Shown: positions 1 through 12,116, counted from the stretch's first letter. The stretch: DNA of 64,000 nt from Argentina anserina (GCF_933775445.1 NC_065874.1:28404501-28468500), one strand, 5' to 3'. The notes: generated by a model from the letters alone, not told the origin. Program-made: numbers and translations.

Positions 1-1600
1 TTTAGAAAGATGGTTTAGCAGAACGAATATTTCCATTGATATGATTGAAATATACTATACTTTACTTTCTCTACAACTAAGGAAACTACAACTCTTACAT
101 TGATACAAAATTAATACTTTTCCCACTGAATCAGTCCAATTAAATTTGTTCCAATTGATCACAAAGATAAGCTTTTTCAAATTTAACTCAATGATGTAAC
201 TACGGGTGGGATCGAAATGCTCAGTGAACGTTTCACTAGTTGAACACGCCTGGCAGCTGATTTCCAGAACTTTTGATGGCGTGGTCTGCATCTTCAATTT
301 TATTATGTAAAGCAACAAAAATTGAGTTGGGTTGCAAGAGAGTTAATTAGAGACCAATTGAACTAGCACGAAAATGAGGTTGAAACGAGCAGTGATCTTG
401 ATTAATGTGGGCAAAACTTTATGAGTAATAATATATGGATATCTATAGGGACCGAGAATAAGATACGTAATATCTGAGCAGAATTCAATATGCCTTAATG
501 TCTCATTCGGTAATTGATTGACTGCTACATAGCATGATTTTTTTTGTCTACCATTGAACATAAATCATTTCCCCAACTCCATCCTTTGATCATGCATTCC
601 AAACGAATATTGCAACTTCGCTTGTACAATCGCGTAAAAGAATCGTGAGAGTTTACAGTTTTGTATTGGTTGAAGAAGCTTTATTTACTACGAAAGTTTT
701 ATTGTCGCCCATAGTCATCTATTCTTTTGGCTTGGGTTCATGTACAATTCATTAAATAAATTATGTTTTAGAGGAAATGTATATAGAGGTTAGATTAATG
801 TAATTGGATATAAAGGTGAAATCATACTTTATACTAATGGAATCTCACTCATAGTTAATTTTAAAGAAAACACAGTCAGTTTAGTTGCTACTTTGTTAGA
901 TCTGGAAAAACAATGAGGATATTGAAGAAAATTAACAAAAGTTAAGATGTTCCCCAAACTCTTATGGAAATGTATGTACATAGTAGAAGAATGATTGTGT
1001 TGCTGTTATGCATACTATGGAAGAGGAGTTGGAGGAACTTGAATAGTTGTCTGGTGGTGTTGGAACTATTAACGAAATGCAGAGAATTGCAATGAGTCCT
1101 CGAGTTTGTACACCGCGGTTCATATGTACTAGTGCAAGGGTTCTTGCTGTTATCAACTAACCTAATACTTGTAAGAGGTGTTGAGATTATGGTCTGACAA
1201 TTTCCTTCGATTATGGAGATTATGTGTGAACAAGTCAGCAATCGTAAAAAAAAAACTTTTATTTTTATGTTTATTATTTATAAGTTACATTCTTATCCCT
1301 CTTGAGAATATACATACATATAGTGGTGATTAATAAACTCTGAATAAATGAGACAATTTAAAATTTTAATTATTTAACTTCTTTTACTTCTCTTCTATTT
1401 TATTAATAGAAGATATGTAATAAAGATTCCAACTGCGCTACTGTTAAGCGCAATCCCAAACTCGTTCCACGAAAGAAAATATTGTGATTTTGTTTTACGT
1501 CAAATTGACTCGAATAATATTGAAGCCCATATCACGAAACCGACTTTTGGCTTTAGCCATATCATAATTCTATAAAAAAACAAAAAAAACCCGACAGTCT
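1..1600. other. AT-rich intergenic DNA, no gene recognised
   Basis: Only short frames without recognisable domains occur here, all in AT-rich sequence. I see no transposon ends, RNA gene or splice-consistent coding exon. The right part is the distal flank of the small heat-shock gene. Confidence 0.5.
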
Positions 1601-1676
1601 CCCAACCAAGCTCTAATAAGGCCCAAAATGATGGAACCTACTTCGCATTGATCATTCTCATCTCTCTCGTGTCCCG

Positions 1677-1740
1677 GAAAATTCGAGAGAAAATCAGAAC
1701 AACGTTTTCAAGTCCGAGCATCCTCCAGAAAATTCTTGGC
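1677..1740 (+). promoter_or_regulatory. heat-shock elements upstream of the small HSP gene
   Basis: Two heat-shock-factor sites are visible. The first is GAAAATTCGAGAG at 1677-1689 (GAAnnTTCnnGAG). The second is the near-palindrome CCAGAAAATTCTTGG at 1725-1739 (GAAnnTTC core). They lie just upstream of the TATA box at 1747-1754, the usual arrangement of plant heat-inducible promoters. Confidence 0.8.
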
Positions 1741-1746
1741 TCTCCT

Positions 1747-1754
1747 TATATATA
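1747..1754 (+). promoter_or_regulatory. TATA box of the small HSP gene
   Basis: TATATATA-type motif about 80 bp before the start codon at 1829 and directly after the heat-shock elements. It predicts transcription starting near 1780. Confidence 0.7.
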
Positions 1755-1828
1755 CGGCATCTAATCCTCCCCTTCATATCATCAAAATCATCGAAGCAAA
1801 TACTCAAACTTACCGATCGTGTTCAAAA

Positions 1829-2284
1829 ATGTCTCTCATCCCCAGTTTCCGACGAACCAGCGTCTTCGACCTCGATCCCTGGGATCCGTTCAAGAATTTC
1901 CAGTTCCCTTCCTCGTCGCTCTCCACTTTCCCTCGCGAAAACTCGGCTTTTGTGAACACTAGGATCGACTGGAAGGAGACCCCAGAAGCCCATGTGTTCA
2001 AGGCTGACATTCCCGGGCTGAAAAAGGAGGAGGTCAAGGTTGAGATCGAAGACGACAGGGTGCTTCAGATCAGCGGAGAGAGGAAGATAGAGAAGGAAGA
2101 CAAGAACGACAAGTGGCACCGTGTCGAGAGAAGCAGCGGGAAATTCTCCAGGAGGTTCAGGCTGCCTGAGAACGCTAAGGTTGATGAGATTAAGGCTGCA
2201 ATGGAGAATGGGGTTCTGAGTGTGAATATTCCTAAGGTGGAGAAGAAGAAGCCTGATGTCAAAGCCATTGAAATTTCTGGGTAA
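1829..2284 (+). CDS. class I small heat-shock protein (about 17.5 kDa)
   Basis: Single-exon gene of 151 residues, the usual size for cytosolic class I sHSPs. The start is the ATG at 1829, which gives the family N-terminus MSLIPSF. An in-frame ATG at 1736 sits inside the promoter, so it was not chosen. The short variable arm (residues 1-45) includes a DPWDPF motif. The alpha-crystallin domain follows (about 46-135), with the consensus II region around [17 protein letters not shown] and consensus I around [12 protein letters not shown]. The C-terminal tail holds the I-x-I-type anchor IEI used for oligomer assembly. The family acts as an ATP-independent holdase in the cytosol during heat stress. 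Heat-shock elements and a TATA box lie directly upstream, so heat induction is expected. The gene faces the WAK gene tail to tail. Confidence 0.96.
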   Translation: MSLIPSFRRTSVFDLDPWDPFKNFQFPSSSLSTFPRENSAFVNTRIDWKETPEAHVFKADIPGLKKEEVKVEIEDDRVLQISGERKIEKEDKNDKWHRVERSSGKFSRRFRLPENAKVDEIKAAMENGVLSVNIPKVEKKKPDVKAIEISG

Positions 2285-2719
2285 TCCGGATTTAAGTTCA
2301 TCATTGTTGGTTTGCCTCTCTCGTCCTACTAGTATATGATTGTCAGTGTGTAACTGTGTGTTGTGGATTCTGAACTTGTTATGCGATAGCATTTGCTTGT
2401 GGGTTTTGCTTTGTGCTAAATGAATGTGCTCTGTTTTTCTCTTACACAAATATCCAATTAGCGGTATTAATTTGTTCTAGCTATTCCATCCTCCTTATCT
2501 GCCGTGAGTTCATGACCCTATCTTTAACCGATTCCACTGTCACTGTGCTAGTTTGCGAAATTAGGAACCAAAAAAAAAAACCACATTCCATACGACACAA
2601 ATCTTGCATTTCGTCATAACATCAAGTCGCCAATGTGACATGTATGAATAGCCAATGAACAAAGAACGTACATACAAATTGCTGTCTGTTCATTATGTCT
2701 TGATGATGATTGTAGAAGT

Positions 2720-5255
2720 TCAAGTAGTGATGAAGTCGATCGCATTATCACCATACCTATTAGAAGCTATCTCGGTTTCTGGTTCACTTCCATCCCAACT
2801 ATTAATGGATTTACTTCGTTGATCAGCAATTGATGGTTGTTTTGTATACATATGGATATGGATGGACTCCAACTCTGCTGTCACCTCTCTCATTGTAGGG
2901 CGGTTTCTTCCATTAGCATTCAAACATCTTTTTGCGAGGTTAGCAACAACCGTGATATCTGATTCAGAACCCTCGTTCAGAACCCGATCATCTAGAATTC
3001 CCTGGAGGTTATCTTCTTGCATGGAAGTTATAAAATGTGAGGCAAGATTTCTGAATTCTTCTTGTGATTTTGTCACAGCAGAAACTGGTTTTTGTCCGGT
3101 CAAAAGCTCAACAAGGACAACTCCGAAGCTATAAACATCACTTTTATCTGTAAACTGACTTGATTGAAAGTATTCTGGATCCATATAACCAAATGTGCCA
3201 TGTACACATGTGGTCAGGTGGGTTTGATCAATGCCAACAGTTCTTGAAGTTCCAAAGTCGGCAATCTTTGCTCTGTATTTTTCATCTAACAGAATGTTTG
3301 TAGACTTGATATCCCTATGAAAAATGGGAGATGAAGCTGCAGAGTGTAGGTAGAAAAGAGCTCCTGCAATTTCTGTAGCAATTCGCAACCGTATCTTCCA
3401 TGTAAGCGGAAATTCCTCGATCTGACCTTGAATATACTTCGAAAGCGTTCCATTCGGTATGAATTCATAAACTAAAAGAGGAACTTCATTCTCTAAACAA
3501 CAACCTAACAGCTGAACGATATTTCTATGGTTAATTTGAGAGAGAATGACAACCTCATTGATGAAATCCGAAAGCTGACCTTCGCTCACCATTTTGGACT
3601 TCTTAATAGCAACGATCCTTCCATCTGTAAGCATGCCTTTGTAAACCGTACCTTGCCCTCCCTGGCCAAGGATTCTATCAAGATTGAATTTATCAGTAGA
3701 CTTCTCCAACTCCTCAGATGTAAACAACTTAATCTTCTCTACGTTAACTTTACCGGATGATAATTGTTGCTGTAATAGTAAACCACCATTTCTCTTGAAA
3801 AACAATTCCTTGCGTAATTTGTGTTTCCTTTTCTGAAGGTATTTGTATGTCAACCATGCAGCAGCAACTAATAACAACATCCCAAAGCAAATACCAACAC
3901 CTACATATTCGAAGGGCGAGCTAATTTAGATTAATGGAGTTTAAAATCTATATGCACCCTTCAAATATCAAATCTCAAAAACTAACAATCAAGTTTGAAC
4001 TTTGAACTACATATATATAGCTTTTAAGAGAAGGATTAGTAGGATAGGCATACCTGTAAGGACCCATCTCAAAACATGGCTGTCAGGCGCGCAATAGTAC
4101 ATTGCAGGAGTGTTCTTACACTTGCTTCCCGGCGAGCATACGCTGGGCCGAAATTTGCATTCATCAATATCTGGAATTCAATGACAACAAGTCATCAACA
4201 ATAATACTGAAGCAGTATGTATGAAAAATTGAAAATAGAAAATAGTTTGAAATTGGAACTTGGAAGAACCATAAATAAAACTAATGGCAGCTAAGGATTT
4301 ATGTATACTTACCACGACAAGGCGCGAGAAGGTAAGGATTTCCTTCGAAGCCAGAACTGCAGTAACAAGTGAATGTTGTTTTTGTTCGATTGCTCTCAAC
4401 AATCGAGCAAAAGGGTGCTGGATCCGTGAAATACCACTCGGTATCTTCTAAGAAAGATTGAAATGGTTGAAATGAAGAAGTAGCATGATCATTGTTTAAA
4501 GTCCATTCCATCACCACAGGAACGCGGGTCATGTTCTCAATGGCATAGTAACTAGTATCACTAAACCAATCTTGGTCAACAAGAAACGCACGGTCTCTGC
4601 AACCAGAGCCACCAGGCGCGCTTCCATTTCGATCCTTCTGTATGCTAGTATTGATAACTGTAAGAGATGAAGGAATAGTTGTTTGGCAACAGTTGTCACC
4701 AGTGTCGCATGGCATGTCGACGCTGTAGCCGTTCTGTGTACATCTTGACCTGCACCCACCAACGATTAACTCCTCGGAGCTAATGACGGCAAGGAAGCCG
4801 CAACTCACGGCAGTAAATCTATTGAATCGCTGAGAGTAGACGAAAGGGCTGCCGGTGAAATCTCTTGGTTGCCTTGATGAAGTATTAGGGCACAATGAAG
4901 TGACGGGGCTATACACCTGAACCCTGTCTTCTTTTTCAGCAATGGTGATGTTGCCTATCTCCAGTTGGATGTGCCTCAGGAAGGGCTTCCATCCGGTGGA
5001 CTGGTTGCAATCAATCTGGAACCACACGTCGTAGAAGCAATCTTCACCGCCGGATTGGCCAATTCCGAAAGGGTATTGGATCAAAACACCGCCGCAATCT
5101 GTTTTGCAGCCGGGCTTTCCTATCGGCATGGGTGCTAACTCATCTGAGGCTTCTGCTGTAGATGACAGCACTAATACGAAGATCAATATATGCAGATGAA
5201 CTAGCTTTCGCATCGTCATTGATCGATCCTCTGTCGAGTTAAGTTTCTTTGGCAA
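2720..5255 (-). CDS. wall-associated receptor kinase (WAK/WAKL), three exons
   Basis: Coding exons are 5255-4313, 4170-4054 and 3900-2720. Every junction is GT-AG, and together they give 2241 bp, or 746 residues. A second ATG at 5219 would give 734 residues and puts the signal peptide ([17 protein letters not shown]) closer to the N-terminus, so it may be the true start. Exon 1 encodes the cysteine-rich galacturonan-binding domain ([18 protein letters not shown]) and the start of an EGF module ending [17 protein letters not shown]. Exon 2 is a calcium-binding EGF module (DIDEC). Exon 3 holds the membrane helix ([15 protein letters not shown]) and an active-type Ser/Thr kinase: [12 protein letters not shown] loop, AIKK lysine, [15 protein letters not shown] and [10 protein letters not shown]. 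Three exons with this domain split are typical of WAKs. The family binds pectin at the cell wall and signals in growth and defence. All key kinase residues are present, so it looks functional. Confidence 0.95.
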
Positions 5256-6312
5256 TGAAGTACTATGCTACATGAAATTAATGAAAATCATGATCTTGAA
5301 AAACCCAAAGAGATTAGGGATAAACTAATTAATAAGAACACAAGTGGGGAAGTGGATCATACACAAATGAATAGTGAAGTCTATCGCCAACAACCTGGAC
5401 TTTCGGTTAGACGATAGATGGGTATGGCGGCATGGCACTATGGCCTAACAGGTCAATTAAAAACACAACACATATGAACAATTATCAAATCAATAAAAAT
5501 AGCAAACTTCTCCTAATTTTAAAATGTGAATTTCAAATCTCTACTCTTTTGAATTTTCTCCGCGTCGATGATTATGATTCCAAAAGATTTACTCGTAAAT
5601 TGGTCCTCAGCATGGATCCGAATGCTCTGCTGCTATAATTTAAGACTGCCCACAAGCAAAGCCATAATCTAATGGTTAAAACAAAAAACTTCAACATTAC
5701 AACTACAGCTACAATTCATCATTGACTTGCGATCTCAATCAAATTTGTTTTCTTTATTGAGAAGTACATGAAGGATTCTAGAGATCTATATCAATTGCTG
5801 GGGAACAATTTATCATTGACTGCCGCTGAGGATCGATAGATTTTAACTATAGAAGACATTCTAGAAGAACAAAGCGATCTGATGCCATATTGGATTCATT
5901 GCCGTGCATGAATCTAAAATATGTGTGCGAGCATCAACCATGGATGGTTACCGAAATCTAAGTTGAAGTCAAACACTAATACAAGCTAATCAAAATGTGT
6001 GCGTAGTTGCCATATTATAAGTTGTAAACGCAAAACTAGAGAGGGTTCATATCGTATCAAGCCTCTTCAATGTTCAAACAAAGTTAATAGTCCATATACG
6101 GGTGCCCTATATATTAAAACTGAGACCGAAATTGTATGGGACCATGATGTGTCGTTGCCGCAAGAGTTGACTCATCGTGATGGCATGGTGATGCCTAGCT
6201 TTATAGCAAAGGAGCCACAGCGATCAGAGAGTACGAACGTTGATGGTAAAGGTCCGAGTCTCCGAGAAACATATTTACATGTTGATAAGAATCATAACAT
6301 TTAACATTTAAA
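5256..6312. other. WAK upstream region and unassigned intergenic DNA
   Basis: This is the 5' flank of the minus-strand receptor kinase, followed by AT-rich sequence. No conserved coding segment, transposon terminus or RNA gene was recognised. Confidence 0.4.
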
Positions 6313-6680
6313 GTGATTCTTCCTGTGTTGGTAGCTGTTCTTAATTCTTCTGGAGCGGATTTATCGGAGATGAGTCGAATTATAGAAGATTGTAAACGGT
6401 ATTTACTTGTTTTGTCTTCTTCTACTATTAGTCACATTTCTCGGGAAGCTAATGTTATTGCAGATCGTCTTGCTCGCTTTGCTTGTGGCGGTTCTATGGA
6501 TAGTGTTTGATTTTAGAAGCCTCCTGACATCATACGGAATGCGCTCTACGACGATATGTGTGGAAGTTCTATTGTAGCACGAGGTATTGGTCTTATGTCC
6601 CCCTTGTTGCAAACTGATTTATCTACTAAATAATTTTGCGACTCCTAATTGGTGTTAGGGGCTCTGCCTTCAAAAAAATC
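6313..6680 (+). pseudogene. LINE ORF2 3' remnant (RNase H-like domain)
   Basis: The frame from 6313 to 6510 encodes the C-terminal half of a plant LINE RNase H (RVT_3 type). The signature ISREANVIADRLARFA matches the family's H-R-x-x-N-x-x-A-D-x-L-A pattern. After the stop, the sequence carries the usual PPDIIRNALYDD tail in another frame, then a short 3' region ending in an A-run near 6675. No reverse transcriptase or endonuclease precedes it, so it is a 5'-truncated dead copy. Confidence 0.75.
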
Positions 6681-7020
6681 ATAAGATATACGCTTCGACG
6701 TATTAACAACTTCACCAATAATCGTCGTATATTAAATAAAGAGAACAACGGAGTCAAGATTTCTAATAGATTGGGTTGAAAAAAATTACAATAGTGTATG
6801 GGCTATATATAAAAATTTGAGATGGGGTAATACTTAAATAATTGTTTACATTATAATTTAGCTAGAAAGTTTTAGTCATTTAAAGTGGGTTGTAGCCCAT
6901 CGTCACCCGAGTTTAGCTTCGTTCTTCCTACAGAAGTACTGAAACCTGCTCCTAAACATAATACTGGTAGTTGTTTAGATGTCAAAGCTGGATACAAAAG
7001 GCTTGGATAGCAGTAATCCA
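6681..7020. other. intergenic DNA between two LINE remnants
   Basis: AT-rich sequence with no coding segment or recognised terminus. It may hold further decayed LINE DNA, but I cannot show it. Confidence 0.3.
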
Positions 7021-7262
7021 TGACCATTAGTAGTTAACGGACGTGTTGAACCCTTAGGACTGAGCTGATGCCATTCGCAGTACTAACTTATCTGAAGCTG
7101 ATGCCGTCTATTCCTTTCATCACAGGGAAGGAAACCAAGTCGCTCATGCTCTTGCAAAGTTCTCTTTTAATGGAGCAGACTTTATTGCATGGCCTGAGGA
7201 AGGGCCTCAGACCTCTCAGATCTCATGCATGGTTTCTCTGCAATAAACTCTACTTCTTCTAG
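7021..7262 (+). pseudogene. second LINE RNase H remnant
   Basis: One frame, starting about 7066 and ending in a stop around 7240, reads through HHREGNQVAHALAKFSF and then GADFIAWPEEGP. This is the C-terminal RNase H signature (H-R-E-x-N-x-x-A-H-x-L-A) and tail of a plant non-LTR retrotransposon. Upstream coding is already degraded. It is a separate, differently diverged copy from the one at 6313. Confidence 0.65.
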
Positions 7263-9106
7263 ATGAATGAACCTTACAGTCAGATTATTTATTGGATTGA
7301 TTAAATGACAGGCATTGTATGGATAGAATAGTTTCTCATCGGAAACCAATATGATATTAGCAGTACCACTCTAGAAATGGAAGTTCCATTGCTATTGAAG
7401 AGTACTAGTTAATAACTTAATATCAGATCCAATCTTGCAATGTATTATCAGATAAACTGTTCCAATTATATTGTATGAACTGAACATTGTAAACTGTTCA
7501 AGGGAATATGCACATTTGGGGTTATGTGGAGATAAGCTTATAGATCTGGTTGTTTTCACAATGCCACATTAATGAGTTGTGTTTATGCAGAGCTCTGTGG
7601 CTGCAAAGTAAGCAAAATATCTCAAGTCTTAGTCGTACTATATATGCTTAGTTTAGGTTGGGAATTGAAACCAGATGTACGTAGTTTATATCGAGCCAAG
7701 GTAATATGGGATGCAGGGACGGTTTAATTTTCTGTTTTAAATTTTTTATTACGAAAGGCCGTTAGTGTCCAAAGAAGGAATGAAGAAAGCAATGTAAGAG
7801 CAAGAAATTGGAGGGGAAATATACTATCAGAGCCAGAGCACAAGTCAATGACATGTTCGCTTCATATCAATTATCACCCTCCAGGTTCTGGACACCTATA
7901 TATTACTAGTACAAACAATACGTGCACCAACTTAATCATAATCATTGTACCTCTTTAACTACTATGCATTAGTGGTTCCTTCAAACATGTATCCGTATCA
8001 CCCGTCTGGCTTTGTTATAAATATTCTCCGAACGAAAAACAAATATGAATCAATAAGTATTGAACTATACCAATTAGGATAACACTTGAATCAATGAGTA
8101 CAAAAATTTTAGGGGGTACATTATCCTTTATGCATGCACTAGGAGAGCATGTCCTACTGCATTTCATCAAAGTTCTTTCAACAAACTATAAAGAGAAAGA
8201 AAACTATAGCACAAATGTACAGAACCTAGTCCCTTCTGCACGGACAACGATTTGAACTTGCTCGTTCCATCACAAGGAAAAACCCAACATACCAACCCTC
8301 CTTTACCTGCTCAACAAAACAAAACAATCTAACATGTGAGGGATCAGTGATGTGAAACAGTGCAAATTCCTGAAGCTGATTTTTTTTTTTCTTTTTGTGT
8401 TTCTGAAAGCAGGATGACAATCCTCAAAACCATGCATTACTATGGATAATTTAATCTGTGCAGGGTTCAACCAAAAGCTACCGATCATAATTTAGGTATG
8501 TCAAGTAACAGATTACCATAAACAAACAGAGCATGAAGATACGATTTTAAGACAGTTTGGCAATTTCAATAATTACTTATTCAACTCAAATATAGAATGG
8601 GATGATCTTAAGATATGCAGCCACCACTAACACTCCCACGCAATTAGAGCTTTTCAAATAGATTAAATAATAAGACACAACTACATGAACCTCATGAACT
8701 AAAAACTAACAGTATTATAAGTCTTCATACTAACAGCAACAACTAAGATCCTTAAACACTTTGTCTTCATATTACACATCCCTGGTTTTGTGAATTAAAT
8801 AAGACACCATGTAGTGTGCATAAAAACTTGGGTAATTTGTATATAGACATGCCAAAGCAGCAGATGGAAAACAACAATTAGTTGCTAAAGGATACACAGC
8901 CATTAATAAAAGGACATTCATCCAACATAATTACAACGTTTAAGACTTCACCACTGAACTCCATGGAGTTATTGATCAAACATATGGAAGATGACAAAGC
9001 ACCTAGACCTCGATACTAATCTCAGTTTCCTTTTGCTTCTCAAAGAGAAACATAAAAATTTCATGTACAACTAAACTGTGCTGAGAAGTGAAAACAATAT
9101 TATTAC
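7263..9106. other. intergenic DNA, possible 3' part of a broken RRM gene
   Basis: No gene is recognised. Because the RRM gene at 9107-9800 is on the minus strand, its remaining 3' exons would lie here. I found no sequence resembling an RNP-1 motif or a glycine-rich tail. Confidence 0.35.
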
Positions 9107-9800
9107 CCCTTGTTTGCAAATTCCAAGCAGATTTGTCGGCCATCCAGTAACTGAGAAAAGTTGCAAACATTAACAGCTGATATTACTTCTCATCCCAGAA
9201 AAGTTACACAACAGGGTGACTGCAACACGAACTACAAAGACCTAAAATGTAATTGACAGCCTCCTAAAATTACCTTCAATTATTTCCCCATGCTTTCCAA
9301 AAGCACCCTTAAGAACAGGTTCATTTGTATCATAGGAAAGCCCTGCATAAGACAAACAACTCCAATGAAAGTAAAACTATGTCAAAACCAAGAAACCATG
9401 GAAGCAAAGGAATTTCAGCGTCCTTAGATATATTTCAAAGCTTGTATACATCTCAAGCAACACATGGCTTAAAGCACTTAATGGTCAAGTACTTCAATAG
9501 CAAGCATTGCAAACCCAGTGAAAGCTGGAAAACTCAAAAGGTTCTTACACCAAACACACCATTCAACTGCATTTTCCTCTCTATCAATCAAAGAAAGCAA
9601 CTTAAGATTGATACCAAGTGATTTTGGCACTTTAAGAATTTAGTTGTCGACAAACAACAATTATGCAGCGGATTTTGTTGACCCATAAATTCATTTTGAT
9701 CGAGAAAATAAAGGAAGTAAAGAAGTGATTGGATTGAAGTACCTCCGACGAACAATTTGGTAGAGGAGTGACGTGCCCATAAACACCTGGCAAATGCCAA
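9107..9800 (-). pseudogene. RRM RNA-binding protein gene, internal exon missing
   Basis: Three splice-consistent coding blocks are visible. Exon 9800-9743 has the start MAFARCLWARHSSTKLFVGG, a short basic leader like those of organelle-targeted RRM proteins, ending in RNP-2 (LFVGG). Exon 9342-9274 continues as GLSYDTNEPVLKGAFGKHG. Exon 9150-9107 encodes the RRM end, LLDGRQICLEFANKG. Introns are GT-AG. The stretch that normally joins the last two blocks, including the RNP-1 motif (GFGFV type), is absent. The 123-bp gap between them has no coding content, and direct splicing would break the frame because phase 1 meets phase 0. The family binds organelle or nuclear RNAs. Here it is probably a deletion-inactivated gene, or an assembly gap. 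Confidence 0.7.
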
Positions 9801-11473
9801 CTCCTCCGCCGTTTAGGCCTCTCATTTCCGCTTACCAGCGACGCAAAACGGCGTCGTCATGAGCTGCGGAACTGAAACAACTCCGGTTTGAGATGAAAGG
9901 AAATCAGTGAGAGCTGCCGAGTCATCACTGAGATTGTAAGATGATCCGACCCGGTCTGGTATCAGTGAGCAGATGGGCTCTGCCGAACCTCCACTGAGCC
10001 TGACCCAAATATTTATGAAAGCCCAAACTCTATGAAAACTGAAATTTTCCAGTTTTAGATTTCTCTCTTATTTTCCCTGAGATTTTTGGTACTGAACACA
10101 ACTACCAGTAAAAATCACAAGGCATGCATAGTAGAGATGATTGGAAAGTAGATATATTGCTGCTTAATTTTGGTTTGTTTTGTCATCATCATAAAACATT
10201 GGCCAATTACACATGAGGCCAATTCATGACTCATATTTTTATTAAGAACACTCAAACATTCTTTCCACATCAGACCATTTTTCATAAAATAGCTTCCATT
10301 ATAAGAATTAAAGTTAAATGAAATTACAGACTATCACTAAAGTTCTAAAAACATCAAAATATTTTTTTCTCCCTATTTAGGTCTCCGACGACTTTCTACT
10401 AGCTCCAGCGAGGTCTCAGCCAACTCCGGTCGACTGAAAGGAACACTTGCCCCTGACCGCAAGGTCTCGGCGAACATATGTCGGCTCCAGCAAGGTTCTG
10501 ACAAAGCTACTACCAAGATGTCTGAGCAAATAAAAACTACTACCGTGCAAAGAAAAAACTACTACAAGTCAAATAAAAAGTCACTATCATTGTTATCAAA
10601 AATTACTACTAACGGCAAACAAAGCTACTGCCCCACAAAGCTATAGGCCTATAACTACTACCAATAACCAAAATGTACTACTAATAAAAAACAAAGCTAC
10701 TACTAATAACAAACAAAACTACTACCTTGTAAAAACAAAGATATCATCATTGCCGTCTAAAATTACTACTAACGGCAAATAAATATACTCTACTGACCTT
10801 TTCAACGAGGTGTTGAAAAAATACTATCTCAATATTAGAAAGATACTGGTAATAAATTGGATTGGAAAGATATTATTACAAACCTAAATATATAATATCA
10901 CTGTTTGAAAAGAACATACCAACATAAACATCCAATACTATCCTCGTATCAGAAAGCTACTAAACATAAAAAAATACTATCACATGCCTCTAGATATAAA
11001 ACCAATGTCATTTTCTTCTTCATCCCATATTCCCCGACAGCCGCCTCATCTTATATAACCTTGCCAACAACTCCGCGTCGGATCCTGCACCTACTTTGAC
11101 GGCCGCCTCAGCCTATTAAACCTTGCCAATAACGATCTTGCACCTACTCCAATGTCGATTGCTCCCGCCGGCGGAGATTGAAGAAAACGCAGCCGGAGCT
11201 TGATCTATACTCACAGTCTGAGAGACGACCCTATGTCGTTGATTCGTGGTTGACGCTTCAAATCTCAGTCTTTAGGACGAAAGCGTGGAGGAGAGGAGTG
11301 GTGGCAAAGTAGATCCACACGTGTTGAGCTTGCGTCGCACAAATTCAGAGACGGTGGTGGCTGGCGGCGGAGGTCGTCGCGCCGGTGGCTGACGGCAAAG
11401 GTTTGAAGCGTCCTTATATCGGAGAAGATATTAGAAAATGTCACTCAATGGTACCCTTCTATTTAAATAAGCA
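9801..11473. other. intergenic DNA with degenerate ACTACTA-rich tract
   Basis: The left edge is the 5' flank of the RRM gene. From 10,500 to 10,800 the sequence repeats motifs like CTACTACTAA and AACAAAGCTACTAC irregularly. This is low-complexity DNA without a fixed period. No coding domain is recognised. Confidence 0.4.
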
Positions 11474-11556
11474 GCTGTTTTGCCCGAGAGGTTAAGGGTG
11501 AAGACTTAAGATCTTCTGCACATAAGTGCGCATGGATTCGAACCCCATAGCCAGCA
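11474..11556 (+). tRNA. tRNA-Leu(UAA)-like gene, possibly a pseudogene
   Basis: An 83-nt class II tRNA is visible. The anticodon stem is GAAGA/TCTTC with loop CTTAAGA and anticodon TAA at 11507-11509. It has a long variable arm, the A-box-like CCGAGAGGTTAAG and the B-box-like GATTCGAACCC. A T-run at 11561-11571 fits a Pol III terminator. The D stem is a fully paired CCC/GGG. Two stem positions are unpaired: T5 against C68 in the acceptor stem, and A53 against C61 in the T stem, where Leu tRNAs normally have G. The gene may therefore be weakened or dead, or be the head of a tRNA-derived SINE. Confidence 0.72.
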
Positions 11557-11899
11557 CAAATTTTTTTTTTTTAATTTCAACTATGTTTTTATTGTACTTA
11601 GTTACAATGTCTATTAACAATATTACTTTTTATTTTATTTTATTTTAACTACAACTATGTTCTTATTGTAGTTGGTTACAATGTCTATTAACAAAATTAC
11701 AAACCATAAGTTAACTAATTCTAATTAGCGACAGAGAACACTATAATCAATAAGATTACTAATTATAATTGCTATGTATTACTAAAATTTTAGATTTCTC
11801 CATTATCCAATAAATATAACAACCCAATAAATAACCTCATCCTCATATGTATGTTCATGTATATGTTTTATACATGAAGCATATTCATCAAATGGATAT
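11557..11899. other. AT-rich spacer after the tRNA
   Basis: Begins with the T-run that would terminate the tRNA transcript, then plain AT-rich DNA up to the hAT MITE. Nothing else is recognised. Confidence 0.4.
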
Positions 11900-11907
11900 G
11901 TGAGTAG

Positions 11908-12108
11908 CAGGGCCGGCCCTGAGGGAGGGCAGGTTGTGCACCCGCACTAGGCCCAGAAAAATCAATTAAAATATTTGGTGTAAAATGCCTATTTTTTATA
12001 AAGACTTTGTGTAAAAGGGCCTATTTTTTTCAGAATCTGAGAAATTTATGCAAATTGTCGGCCCATTTTTTTTTCCGCACTGGACCTTCAATCTCATGGC
12101 CGGCCCTG
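11908..12108. mobile_element. short non-autonomous hAT MITE (201 bp)
   Basis: The ends are inverted repeats. The left begins CAGGGCCGGCCCTGAG, and the right reads CAGGGCCGGCCATGAG on the complementary strand. The element is flanked by a perfect 8-bp duplication GTGAGTAG (11900-11907 and 12109-12116). An 8-bp TSD with CAGGG ends defines the hAT superfamily. There is no coding capacity, so it was mobilised in trans. Confidence 0.92.
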
Positions 12109-12116
12109 GTGAGTAG

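Noticed and set aside
1823..2449. A 208-residue open frame antisense to the small HSP gene
   Set aside because: It lies wholly opposite the conserved sHSP coding sequence, has no domain, and owes its openness to the codon composition of the real gene.
8226..8488. Overlapping minus-strand frames considered as the last exons of the RRM gene
   Set aside because: No RRM, glycine-rich or other recognisable sequence, and no convincing splice link to the upstream exons.
10500..10800. ACTACTA-rich tract, considered as a tandem or CRISPR-like repeat
   Set aside because: Spacing and sequence of the motifs are irregular, with no fixed unit or spacers. CRISPR arrays are not expected in a plant nuclear genome.
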